NCBI GenBank assembly: GCA_012797695.1
Contig: JAAZOQ010000357.1
Span: 1 to 46,874 of the forward strand
DNA from: Anaerolineaceae bacterium
Lineage (GTDB): Bacteria; Chloroflexota; Anaerolineae; Anaerolineales; Anaerolineaceae
Reading direction: 5' to 3'
DNA: 46,874 bases
The notes below the pieces were generated by a model that saw only the letters and a list, made by a program, of their open reading frames with translations, was not told the DNA's origin and ran no database searches. This document shows, piece by piece, positions 1-7,476 of the stretch. Made by a program: the position numbers and the translations under genes. Every line of letters starts with the position of its first letter. The first letter of the stretch is position 1.

Positions 1-833
1 ACCTGCAAAATATCCGAGAGAGCATTGGCGACCGGGATCACAGCGATCAAGGGCAGCAAGAGCCATTGCCCGGTCATCAAAGCCACCACCCCGAGAACGG
101 CCCCAAGAGACAGGGAGCCCAGATCGCCCATAAAGAGCATGGCGGGGTGAACATTGAACCACAAGAAACCAAAGAGAGCGCCGACCAGAGTGAAGCAAAA
201 ACGACCGACAAAGACATCGCCTTGAACCAGCGCGATGGCGCCGTAAGCGGCGAAGGCAGTGGCAGAGATCAACCCGGCCAGACCATCCAGACCATCGGTG
301 AGGTTGACTGCATTCGACATGCCCACAATGATGAGGGTGGCGATGGGAATATACCAGCCGCCCAGGTCGATGATGGCTTTTGTGCCTGGCCAGCGCAGAT
401 CAGGAACCTGCAGCACATTACGCAGGAAGTAGGTAGTAATGAGGGCCAGGATTACCTGCAAAATGAATTTGGTGCTGGCGCGCATTCCCAGACCGCGGCG
501 CGGACCGCGAATGCCTTCCCAGTCATCGATCGCGCCCAACATGGCAAAAGCGATCATCACGGCCATGGGGAGGATAACAGAACTCCCTAACACGTTCAAA
601 CCGAGCAGGGAAACTGCATTAAGCAGGATAGTCAGAATGACCACCGGAACCAGAATCATCAGACCGCCCATAGTGGGGGTGCCCATTTTGGTGATGTGAC
701 TTTCAGGCCCCTCGACGCGAATCATTTTGCCGATCTTGAAGTGCTTCAAGACGCGCAGCAAGGGATTTCCCCAGATGACGGCCAGGATAAAAGCCAGACC
801 GCTCAGAGCAAGTGCCAATGATGTATCTTTCAT
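1..833 (-). CDS. mraY: MraY, phospho-N-acetylmuramoyl-pentapeptide transferase (3' end beyond window)
   Basis: Integral membrane enzyme that moves phospho-MurNAc-pentapeptide from UDP onto undecaprenyl phosphate, giving lipid I on the inner face of the membrane. The reading frame starts at ATG 833 and stays open to the window edge, about 277 codons; the family is usually 320-360 residues, so the C-terminus is missing. Near the N-terminus the family motif TPTMGGLMI is visible after an FKIGKMIR stretch, and the last visible residues (ALSDILQ) match the conserved region before the last helices. Its ATG overlaps the murF TGA (ATGA), so translation is probably coupled. It is the last visible gene of the mraZ operon. 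Identification is secure; it is a partial gene only because of the window boundary. Confidence 0.95.
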   Translation of the reverse strand, partial: MKDTSLALALSGLAFILAVIWGNPLLRVLKHFKIGKMIRVEGPESHITKMGTPTMGGLMILVPVVILTILLNAVSLLGLNVLGSSVILPMAVMIAFAMLGAIDDWEGIRGPRRGLGMRASTKFILQVILALITTYFLRNVLQVPDLRWPGTKAIIDLGGWYIPIATLIIVGMSNAVNLTDGLDGLAGLISATAFAAYGAIALVQGDVFVGRFCFTLVGALFGFLWFNVHPAMLFMGDLGSLSLGAVLGVVALMTGQWLLLPLIAVIPVANALSDILQ

Positions 834-2248
834 TCCTCTACCTCCAGGTCTGAGACGATGCGGTCCATGCGCAGGCCATGAGAGCCTTTCACCAGGACGA
901 CGTCACCTTCTCGAAGAAGGCCGCGCAGTGCCTCGACAACCTGATCTGTGGTGTCATAATTAGTTACTTTTTGGGCCGGGCAGCCAGATTGCAAGGCGGC
1001 CGCGGCAATCATTTTGCCTTTTTCGCCGAGGGTAAGTATGTATTCGGCGATTTCGGCGGCACGAATTCCGACCATTTCGTGTCCAGATTTCTCATACTGT
1101 CCCAGCTCGAACATCCCGCCCAAGACGGCGATGTGGCGGCCGGGAATCTCATCCAGCAAATTCAAGGCGGCCAGGGTCGATTCTGGTGAAGCATTGTAGG
1201 TATCATCCAGCATGAGCGCGCCTTGTTGGGTTTTCACGGCTACCAGACGCAACTGGTTGCCGGAGTGAGTTAATCCCTCAACGATCTCGGGCCAGGAAAG
1301 ACCCTCGACCAGACCAGCTGCGGTAGCGCGCAGTGCCGTATGAACTGAATGCTGCCCAATCAGAGGTACCTGCATGGAGTATGCATCGCCGCGGTAATGC
1401 AACCGGAAACTGATGCCCTCGAGTCCATGACCCTCGATCTGATCTGCCCAGAGATCTGCCTGGGGATTCAAACCGTAATACAGGATGTTGGCCTGAGTCA
1501 GAGAGTTCATGGGACGAATCCACGGATCGTCGAAATTAAGAATAGCAGTTCCTTCGGGAGCGGCAGGCAGGGACTGTACCAGCTCGCTTTTCCCACGGGC
1601 GATAACTTCCTGCGAGCCGGCACGCTCGGCGTGGACGGTGCCAATGTTGGTGAGAATACCTACCTGCGGCTGAGCCATCTCGCAAAGCTGCCGAATCTCC
1701 CCTGGGACGTAAAAGCCCATCTCGGTGATGGCCCGTTCAGTGCCACGGGAAAGTTTGAGCAGGGTGAGTGGCAGGCCAATTTCATTATTGAAATTTCCCA
1801 GATTCTTGACGGTGCGATAACGCTGGCTCAAGACATCCGCTACCAGTTCTTTGGTGGTGGATTTGCCGACGCTGCCGGTGATGCCGATGACGCGGATGTT
1901 CAGGCTGCGGCGCCAACCTGCAGCTACTGCCTGGAGCGCGGCGATCGTGTCCTCGACGCGCAGCGCGAAGGGGGCTGGCGGGAAAGTATATTGAGCGGCC
2001 AAAGGCTGGCGCAAATCAACTACCGGGATCGCGGCGGCAATATCCTGCTGAACCAGTGCCAGGGAAGCGCCATTTTTGAAAGCGGCTTCCACGTAGGCAT
2101 GCCCATCTGTGCGTTCCCCTGCAATAGCGACGAAAAGTGCAGCGGGGATTGCCTGGCGGGAATCTACCACGGCTTCACTGAGCGCCAGGGTGGCGTTCGC
2201 ATAGCGGATTCCGGTAAGTGGTTCGAGAACATCAGCCAGAGTAAACAT
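830..2248 (-). CDS. murF: MurF, UDP-MurNAc-tripeptide--D-Ala-D-Ala ligase
   Basis: Cytoplasmic ATP-dependent ligase that adds D-Ala-D-Ala to the UDP-MurNAc-tripeptide. Mur ligase features are clear: the P-loop GITGSVGKST, FNNEIGLPLTLL, EMGFYVPGEI, the LTNIGTVHAE histidine segment and DDTYNASPES in the C-terminal domain. Length from the chosen start is 472 residues, normal for the family. The ATG at 2248 was chosen because AGGA lies 6 nt upstream and because the start falls 10 nt after the ftsI stop; a longer frame with a GTG at 2287 would run into ftsI, and a tandem ATG at 2251 is possible. Ends in an ATGA overlap with mraY. murE, normally just upstream of murF, is absent here. Confidence 0.96.
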   Translation of the reverse strand: MFTLADVLEPLTGIRYANATLALSEAVVDSRQAIPAALFVAIAGERTDGHAYVEAAFKNGASLALVQQDIAAAIPVVDLRQPLAAQYTFPPAPFALRVEDTIAALQAVAAGWRRSLNIRVIGITGSVGKSTTKELVADVLSQRYRTVKNLGNFNNEIGLPLTLLKLSRGTERAITEMGFYVPGEIRQLCEMAQPQVGILTNIGTVHAERAGSQEVIARGKSELVQSLPAAPEGTAILNFDDPWIRPMNSLTQANILYYGLNPQADLWADQIEGHGLEGISFRLHYRGDAYSMQVPLIGQHSVHTALRATAAGLVEGLSWPEIVEGLTHSGNQLRLVAVKTQQGALMLDDTYNASPESTLAALNLLDEIPGRHIAVLGGMFELGQYEKSGHEMVGIRAAEIAEYILTLGEKGKMIAAAALQSGCPAQKVTNYDTTDQVVEALRGLLREGDVVLVKGSHGLRMDRIVSDLEVEE

Positions 2249-2258
2249 CATCAATCCT

Positions 2259-4037
2259 TTATTGCCCCTGCAAGCCCGAACGAACACTGTCAGGAGGAAT
2301 ATTCATTAGTACAACCAACTGCTTGACTTCATCACTGAAGACAGGGGCAGCGACCACGGAACCCCAGATCGAACTGGAGGGTTTTTCGAGCCAGACGTAA
2401 ACCAGAAACTGCGGATCATCTGCTGGACCCCAGCCGATGAAAGAGGCATTGGTTTGATTGCTGGAGTATTCGCCGTTGACAGCAATTTCGGCCGTGCCGG
2501 TCTTGCCAGCCACCGTGTAGCCATCTACCAAAGCGTCGGAAGATTCCTGCTGCAGCGAGGTGACCAGCATTTGTGTCAGAGTGTGGGCTGTTTCAGCTTT
2601 GATGGGCTGCCCCACAATCTGGGTGTTGGTGTTGTACTGTTTGCCATTTTGAATGTAGGCTTTCAGTACATGGGGAGCGACCATTTTGCCATCGTTGGCG
2701 ATGGAGGATGCGGCCATGACCATCTGAATCGGGGTCACGGCAACGCCCTGACCGAAGCTATTGGTAGCCAGGTTGACTTCATACCACATCGGGTCGCCCG
2801 GTTCACTTAGTGGGAAGACTTCTTCCCCAGCTAGATCGATATTGGTACGGTGGCCGATATTGAAGGCATCGAGATATTGATAGAACGAGGTCGGGCCCAA
2901 TTGCAGGGCTACCCATGAAAGACAAACGTTCAACGAGTGCTGCAGACAGCCGATCATGGTCTGGGGGCCCCAGGCGCCGCGATCCCAGTTGTAGATGTCC
3001 CAGCCGCCGACGTTGATCACACCGGTATCTGTGAAAGGAGTATCCGGGGTCACTTTGTCGGCATCCAGAGCGGCAGCCATGGTGAGGATCTTGAAGACAG
3101 AACCTGGTTCGTATACCTGGCCGATGGCTTTGTTATAGGGAACTCCATCGGTGTAGATCTGGCTGTAATTCCAGTACTCATTCAGATTCATGCGTGGGGT
3201 GCTGGCCATGGCCAGAATCTCGCCATTCTTGGGATTCATGACGATGATGGTACCGTTGACGGCACCGGAGTCTTTGACGGCTTTATCGAGAATGTTTTCG
3301 GTAGCCCGCTGAATCTCGCGGTCGATGGTGAGAATCAGGCTGGCGCCAGCGGGAGCAGTCGGGATAGACTGTAATTCGTAAGGATCCAGCGGAATCAGCA
3401 CCTGTTCCTTAATTCCGGCCAGCAGATCGTTGTATTTCTCTTCCACGCCGTAGAAACCGCGGCCGTTTTCGCGATCGCGATAGGAGTAAAACCCGATCAC
3501 GTTCGAGGCCAGATCGTTTTCGGGATAGATGCGTTTGAGGTGAGCAGTCCAGGTCAGACCGCGCAGAGAGGGCAAATTGGGGTTGCTGCCGTAGGGATTG
3601 GATTTCTCGTAATCGGCCTTGAGTTTCTCAATTTGGGCGATCTTGTCAGAGTCAACGAAATCAGCCAGAGTCACGTATACCTGTGAGCCCTCGATGTATT
3701 GTTCGCTGGCCTGGGAGAAGACCGTGTTGTAATCCGAACCGACGACGGAAGCGAGAGTCTGGGCAACGGTGGTGGGATTGGTCACGTATTGCAATTCTGC
3801 ACCCAACTCGTAGACTTCTTCGTTGCCGGCCAGTAAGTGCCCCCAGCGGTCATAGATATATCCGCGTTCGGACTGGATGGTGGTGACCTGATAGCCGTAA
3901 TTCTTGGCCCACTGCGAAAGGTTTTTTGCTGAAGCACTGGTCTGAATGCGGATCATTTGAAAAACAATCAACCCTGCGAAGAGGGTCAATAGAATTCCCA
4001 ATATTTGGATGCGGGAGAGGTTCTTCAAGTTCGTCAT
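2259..4037 (-). CDS. ftsI: FtsI/PBP-type peptidoglycan D,D-transpeptidase
   Basis: Class B penicillin-binding protein that cross-links septal peptidoglycan. About 592 residues. One N-terminal membrane helix (residues about 10-30), a pedestal domain with the RGYIYDRWG motif near 58-66, and a transpeptidase domain with all three active-site motifs: SVFK (313-316, nucleophile S313), SLN (368-370) and KTGT (512-515). No PASTA repeats follow. The ATG at 4037 was chosen because it overlaps the ftsL stop as ATGA and is preceded by a run of six G at SD distance; the longer open frame lies within ftsL. Sits between ftsL and murF in the division cluster. In vivo it would work with FtsW, which is not in this window. 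Confidence 0.95.
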   Translation of the reverse strand: MTNLKNLSRIQILGILLTLFAGLIVFQMIRIQTSASAKNLSQWAKNYGYQVTTIQSERGYIYDRWGHLLAGNEEVYELGAELQYVTNPTTVAQTLASVVGSDYNTVFSQASEQYIEGSQVYVTLADFVDSDKIAQIEKLKADYEKSNPYGSNPNLPSLRGLTWTAHLKRIYPENDLASNVIGFYSYRDRENGRGFYGVEEKYNDLLAGIKEQVLIPLDPYELQSIPTAPAGASLILTIDREIQRATENILDKAVKDSGAVNGTIIVMNPKNGEILAMASTPRMNLNEYWNYSQIYTDGVPYNKAIGQVYEPGSVFKILTMAAALDADKVTPDTPFTDTGVINVGGWDIYNWDRGAWGPQTMIGCLQHSLNVCLSWVALQLGPTSFYQYLDAFNIGHRTNIDLAGEEVFPLSEPGDPMWYEVNLATNSFGQGVAVTPIQMVMAASSIANDGKMVAPHVLKAYIQNGKQYNTNTQIVGQPIKAETAHTLTQMLVTSLQQESSDALVDGYTVAGKTGTAEIAVNGEYSSNQTNASFIGWGPADDPQFLVYVWLEKPSSSIWGSVVAAPVFSDEVKQLVVLMNIPPDSVRSGLQGQ

Positions 4038-4549
4038 GAGCCCCCCTTCACGCTGCTGCTCAGACGATTGATGCCCTGGAACAGCCAATCCCACAGCGAT
4101 TCGCGGTATTCAGATTTGACCACGACCGATTGGGATTGGGTAACCCCAGGGGGCGGGGCAAGAATGGCAGTGGCGCGCCCGGTGTAACCCGGAACAACCA
4201 CGTAGACGACCTCCGCAGGATCAGCCACAGTGAAGCCTAACGCCTCAGCACGGGTTTCCATCACCGCGGAAGAGGAGTTCAGGGCTAGCTGGGCTTTGGC
4301 ATCGGCGATCGAGCGTTCCAGGGTCTTGCGGTCATAATTGAGATTGTAAGTTTCCAAACCGGCTTCGGCGGCTTGGCCGCTGATTGAGAGATATAGGCCA
4401 GCAACTACCAAAACGATCACCAAACCCAGCAGAAACAGGCCAACGAACTGGACTTGAGAGCGCCAGGGGGCCTGTTTGAATGCCTGGGAAAAATTGAGCT
4501 TTTTCCAGAAGGGCATCTGTCTGCGGTTGGTGTTTCTTGATTCGGTCAT
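4034..4549 (-). CDS. ftsL: FtsL/DivIC-like septum protein
   Basis: 171-residue bitopic membrane protein: a basic cytoplasmic N-terminus, one strongly hydrophobic helix (about residues 35-57), then an extracytoplasmic heptad-like stretch containing ERSIADAKAQLAL and the short EALGFTVADPAEVVYV segment typical of FtsL/FtsB/DivIC proteins. These form a scaffold that activates FtsW-FtsI at the division site. Sequence conservation in this family is low, so the call rests on topology plus position between rsmH and ftsI. It begins 19 nt after rsmH, with AGG about 6 nt before the ATG, and overlaps ftsI by 4 nt. FtsL rather than FtsB is inferred from position. Confidence 0.82.
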   Translation of the reverse strand: MTESRNTNRRQMPFWKKLNFSQAFKQAPWRSQVQFVGLFLLGLVIVLVVAGLYLSISGQAAEAGLETYNLNYDRKTLERSIADAKAQLALNSSSAVMETRAEALGFTVADPAEVVYVVVPGYTGRATAILAPPPGVTQSQSVVVKSEYRESLWDWLFQGINRLSSSVKGGS

Positions 4550-4568
4550 GCTTGCCTGTTCTTGGTAC

Positions 4569-5498
4569 CTAAAGTTTTTCGATTATTCTTAACCGGGCAC
4601 TGCGAGCCCGAGGGTTGCTATTGGTTTCTTCGTCATCAGCCGTGATTGGATGACGAGTGATCTCTTTGATGCTGGCCTGATGCCCACAGGTACAGACGGG
4701 CTGATCGGGTGGGCAAAGGCAATCGGTACTTTCACGGCGAAAGTACTGCTTTACGATGCGGTCTTCCAAAGAGTGAAAGGAAATGACCGCTAACCGACCG
4801 CCTGATTTTAGGGCTGTGATTGCCTGGGGAAGAAAGGATTCGAGAGAGTTCAGTTCACCATTAACCGCGATACGCAAAGCCTGAAAGGATCGTGTTGCGG
4901 GATGGATTTTACCACTGCTTCTGCCGGCAACCCTGGCAATTTCTGCAGCAAGCTGCAGTGTGGTGGAGTAGGGGCGGTGGGCCGCGACAGCACGGGCGAT
5001 TTTGCGTGAGAGTCGTTCTTCTCCGTAACGGAAAAGAATGTCAGCCAGATCAGCTTCTGGAAGGGTATTGACCAGATCGGCTGCGGTAGTCTGCTGGGTG
5101 GGATCAAAACGCATATCCAGCGGGCCCTCTTTGAGGAAAGAAAAACCGCGCTCGGGTTCGTCGATCTGCATCGAAGATACCCCCAAATCGATCACGATCC
5201 CATCCACCTGCGGCCAATGATGTTGCTGCAGTGTCTCGCTGAGAGCAGTGTAGGAGGCGTGCACCAGAAGAGCACGTTCCCCAAATTGCTGTAGACGCTG
5301 GGAAGCGATGGTGAGTGCCTCCGGGTCGAGATCGAAGCCCATCAGTTGGCCGTGAGGGCTGGACGCCTCGAGAATTCCCAGGGCGTGCCCGCCGGCGCCG
5401 ACGGTGGCATCGACGTAATAGCCGGTGCTATTCGGACGTAAAGCATCTATAATAGGATGGTAAAGAACAGAGATATGAGGAACGGTGTTTGGACTCAT
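4569..5498 (-). CDS. rsmH: RsmH, 16S rRNA (cytosine1402-N4)-methyltransferase
   Basis: SAM-dependent enzyme that N4-methylates C1402 in the decoding centre of 16S rRNA. 309 residues, the usual size. Family signatures in order: HISVLYHPIIDAL at the N-terminus, the SAM-binding DATVGAGGH segment, DGIVIDLGVSSMQID, ERGFSF and PLDMRFD, then VISFHSLEDRIVKQYF near the C-terminus. The ATG at 5498 lies two bases before the mraZ TGA on the transcript, so the genes nearly overlap. No clear Shine-Dalgarno sequence precedes it, which suggests translational coupling to mraZ. Second gene of the operon. Confidence 0.97.
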   Translation of the reverse strand: MSPNTVPHISVLYHPIIDALRPNSTGYYVDATVGAGGHALGILEASSPHGQLMGFDLDPEALTIASQRLQQFGERALLVHASYTALSETLQQHHWPQVDGIVIDLGVSSMQIDEPERGFSFLKEGPLDMRFDPTQQTTAADLVNTLPEADLADILFRYGEERLSRKIARAVAAHRPYSTTLQLAAEIARVAGRSSGKIHPATRSFQALRIAVNGELNSLESFLPQAITALKSGGRLAVISFHSLEDRIVKQYFRRESTDCLCPPDQPVCTCGHQASIKEITRHPITADDEETNSNPRARSARLRIIEKL

Positions 5499-5499
5499 A

Positions 5500-5937
5500 T
5501 CACAAGGTAAGGTTCAGGTCATGGTAGCGCTGCATCAATGCTTCTTTGCCGCGCGGCGCGCTGTCACGCGCTGCCAGCAGAGTGGGGTTCCAGAGTTCCA
5601 GATAGGTGCCCATCCCGACAAAAGTCACGGTATTCTCTAATGAAGCGGCGATGCGCAGATAGGGCTGCAGCAGGAACCTTCCGGCGCTATCGAGCGTCAC
5701 TTCTGCAGCAAGTGAATACCAGTCGCGCCGGGTTTGCTGGGCTTCATCGTCCAGAGTGCTCATTTGGGAAAGCTTATTGCTGAAATCCATGTAACGTTCG
5801 GAGTCGACAATGATCAGGTTGTCATCGAACCCTTTTGTAATGAATGCTCCTTTATCAGACACGATGTCACGAAAGCGCACCGGAAAAGTGATGCGACCTT
5901 TCTCATCCATCGTAATCTCTGCACGCCCTAGGAACAT
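5500..5937 (-). CDS. mraZ: MraZ, transcriptional regulator of the division/cell wall operon
   Basis: DNA-binding protein with two SpoVT/AbrB-like swapped-hairpin repeats. In other bacteria it binds repeats in its own promoter and controls the dcw operon. 145 residues, the standard length. The N-terminus MFLGRAEITMDEKGRITFP is diagnostic, and the second repeat contains AAEVTLDSAGRFLLQPYLR. A strong GAGGAG ribosome site precedes the ATG at 5937. Upstream are a sigma-70-type promoter and three CCACTT repeats (plus-strand reading) at 10-bp spacing, annotated separately, consistent with autoregulation. First gene of the minus-strand cluster. Confidence 0.97.
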   Translation of the reverse strand: MFLGRAEITMDEKGRITFPVRFRDIVSDKGAFITKGFDDNLIIVDSERYMDFSNKLSQMSTLDDEAQQTRRDWYSLAAEVTLDSAGRFLLQPYLRIAASLENTVTFVGMGTYLELWNPTLLAARDSAPRGKEALMQRYHDLNLTL

Positions 5938-5964
5938 CAGTTCTACTCCTCTTTTTTACAGCAA

Positions 5965-5985
5965 ACGCCGGATTTGATCCGGCGT
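5965..5985 (-). promoter_or_regulatory. Hairpin in the mraZ leader
   Basis: Perfect 9-bp inverted repeat (ACGCCGGAT / ATCCGGCGT, 3-nt loop) in the transcribed leader between the MraZ boxes and the mraZ ribosome site. On the minus strand it is not followed by a T-run, so it is not a normal terminator. It could stabilise the 5' end or act in attenuation; both are inference. Confidence 0.55.
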
Positions 5986-5989
5986 CGTT

Positions 5990-6018
5990 CCCACTTATTC
6001 CCACTTGCTACCACTTTT
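5990..6018 (-). promoter_or_regulatory. MraZ box: three direct repeats at 10-bp spacing
   Basis: CCACTT occurs at 5991-5996, 6001-6006 and 6011-6016, exactly 10 bp apart. Read on the minus strand this is AAGTGG(n4)AAGTGG(n4)AAGTGG, matching the AAAGTG-type, 10-bp-period arrays known as MraZ binding sites. It starts just downstream of the predicted mraZ transcription start, where bound MraZ would block transcription. Confidence 0.85.
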
Positions 6019-6024
6019 ATACAC

Positions 6025-6053
6025 AGTATAACGAATTCTTGACGAATATTCAA
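6025..6053 (-). promoter_or_regulatory. Sigma-70-type promoter of the mraZ operon
   Basis: On the minus strand: -35 TTGAAT (complement of 6048-6053), a 17-bp spacer, -10 TATACT (complement of 6025-6030). Predicted start near 6018, directly ahead of the MraZ repeats. No other comparably good promoter is seen within the cluster. Confidence 0.8.
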
Positions 6054-6108
6054 GAGTCAACCCACTGTTGGTGGGGACAAATTCGTCGGTTATTAAAAGG
6101 AAGGAAAA

Positions 6109-7014
6109 ATGAAGAAAAGTTTTATTTTGAGTGTGCTTGTCTGTCTGATTTTGAGTGCTTGTGTGGTTCCTGAGACAGTAATGCAAACCGCAACTGTGGA
6201 ACCAACTGCCGCTGTGACCACGCAGCCCAGCGCAACACCCGCGGGATTAAGCTTGATGGTGTTGCAGGGAGCTGAGATCACCTCGGCTTTACTTAAACAA
6301 CCGGTGCAATTAACTGAGGGAGAGTTTGTGAGCGATGATGCCAATGCTCCATTAACCGTGGAACTTTTGCCGCAAACGGTGGTAGCTGATCTTAATGGAG
6401 ATGGACAGACCGACGTGGCTGCACTGATTGCCGAAAATGGCGGCGGCAGTGGCACTTTTGTTTATCTGGAGGCTTTTGTGGCGACGGCAGAAGGATTTAC
6501 CCAAAGCGATCCGGTTTTGATCGATGATCGGCCGCAAATCCAGTCGCTCACGGTAACGGAGGGAAAGATCACGCTGAAAGCGGTGATCCACGGCGAGAAC
6601 GATCCGATGAGCAGCCCTTCATTGCCGGTTCAGGAAACCTATTCTTTGGTGCAGGGACGTTTGACCCTGATTGGGTTGAGCCAGACCCTTGCGGGTACGG
6701 AACGACGCATTGACCTGGAATTGCCCACGAATGGCAGCCAGGTGGACAGCAGTGTGGCAGTCAAAGGCTCGATACCAGTAAGCCCTTTCGAGAATAACCT
6801 GCGCTATCGCTTCTATGATCAAAATGGAGAAATTTTAAATGAAGGCCCCATCACTGTTCAAGCAGGCGATGTGGGGCAGCCGGGCAGTTTTGACGTTTCA
6901 CTGACTGTGCCGGCAGGTGCCAGCGGCGAAAGAATTCGTTTGGAAATTGCTGACATCAGTGCCAAAGATGGCAGCCCGATCTGTCTGGCGTCAGTCGACT
7001 TGCTGGTCAAATAA
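6109..7014 (+). CDS. Lipoprotein with C-terminal Gmad2-type Ig-like domain
   Basis: 301 residues. The signal peptide ends in lipobox LSAC (Cys18), so it should be lipidated by Lgt and cleaved by LspA; both genes are in this window. A Thr/Pro/Ala-rich linker (about 19-50) follows. The middle part contains a DLNGDGQTDVAAL segment like an FG-GAP/EF-hand calcium loop (near residue 105). The last 100 residues resemble the Gmad2 immunoglobulin-like domain of spore-germination-related and Chloroflexota surface proteins (LPTNGSQV..., FENNLRYRFYDQNG). AAGGAAGG provides the ribosome site. Divergent from mraZ; a strong hairpin follows. The precise role is unknown, perhaps surface or ligand binding. Confidence 0.75.
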   Translation: MKKSFILSVLVCLILSACVVPETVMQTATVEPTAAVTTQPSATPAGLSLMVLQGAEITSALLKQPVQLTEGEFVSDDANAPLTVELLPQTVVADLNGDGQTDVAALIAENGGGSGTFVYLEAFVATAEGFTQSDPVLIDDRPQIQSLTVTEGKITLKAVIHGENDPMSSPSLPVQETYSLVQGRLTLIGLSQTLAGTERRIDLELPTNGSQVDSSVAVKGSIPVSPFENNLRYRFYDQNGEILNEGPITVQAGDVGQPGSFDVSLTVPAGASGERIRLEIADISAKDGSPICLASVDLLVK

Positions 7015-7028
7015 TTCAGAATCAATTG

Positions 7029-7066
7029 CCGAGGGAAGAGTGTTAGTAAACTCTTCCTTCGGTTCA
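7029..7066 (+). terminator. Hairpin terminator after the Gmad2 lipoprotein gene
   Basis: 13-bp stem (7029-7041 with 7050-7062, one G-U pair) and 8-nt loop, followed by a short TTCATTAT tail. It sits between two convergent genes and probably ends transcripts from the left. Confidence 0.7.
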
Positions 7067-7094
7067 TTATAGGTAAGGAAACCTGGTCTTTGCC

Positions 7095-7460
7095 CTAATC
7101 GAGGTGGAAGTGGTGCAGCATGCGGTGGAAGATGGGAGCAAAGAGAACCCCGGCCACGATCAGGAATACGATACCAGAATAGAGGGAGTACAGCCCAGCG
7201 AAGATCTTCCCTGCTACGGTATGCAGCGGATCCACCGGGCCCATGCCGCCCAGCAGCATGGCTGAGTTCAGAAAGGCGTCAACCCAGGAAAGATTTTCAA
7301 GAAAGTGGTAACCGGCCATCCCGATCAGCAGTGAGCCACCGATGATGAGCAAAACGATGCCGATATGTTTCAACTGGCGTTTGAAAAAGGCGGGGCGAGA
7401 AAGCAGAGGCTGCCCGCGAGTTTCGAACAGGAACAAGCTGTGTTTTTTTTTCGTGCTCAT
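7095..7460 (-). CDS. Small two-helix membrane protein, ion-channel-like pore segment
   Basis: 121 residues from ATG 7460, chosen because GAGG lies 6 nt upstream; a TTG four codons earlier has worse spacing. Layout: basic N-terminus, membrane helix (about 30-53), a short re-entrant-looking segment with AMLLGGMGPVD (near 67-77), and a second helix (about 85-110) ending in a His-rich tail (HRMLHHFHLD). This is the two-helix plus pore-loop plan of K+-channel-like proteins, but the filter TVGYG is replaced by GGMGPVD, so selectivity is unknown. Small proteins with this motif are widespread and uncharacterised. Starts 16 nt after comM and is probably co-transcribed with it. Confidence 0.6.
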   Translation of the reverse strand: MSTKKKHSLFLFETRGQPLLSRPAFFKRQLKHIGIVLLIIGGSLLIGMAGYHFLENLSWVDAFLNSAMLLGGMGPVDPLHTVAGKIFAGLYSLYSGIVFLIVAGVLFAPIFHRMLHHFHLD

Positions 7461-7476
7461 CTTCTGCCTCAAGCTC

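Noticed and set aside
66..590. 174-codon plus-strand open frame at the left edge
   Set aside because: It is opposite mraY, whose minus-strand frame carries clear family motifs; the antisense translation is His/Gln-rich and shows no domain.
1349..2326. 325-codon plus-strand open frame opposite murF
   Set aside because: Antisense to a certain murF, no ribosome site, and no family pattern in its translation; GC-rich third positions create long antisense frames throughout the window.
6017..6025. TTATACACA, a DnaA-box-like 9-mer in the mraZ promoter
   Set aside because: The TTATNCACA consensus is expected about once by chance on both strands of a window this size, and there is no cluster of boxes.
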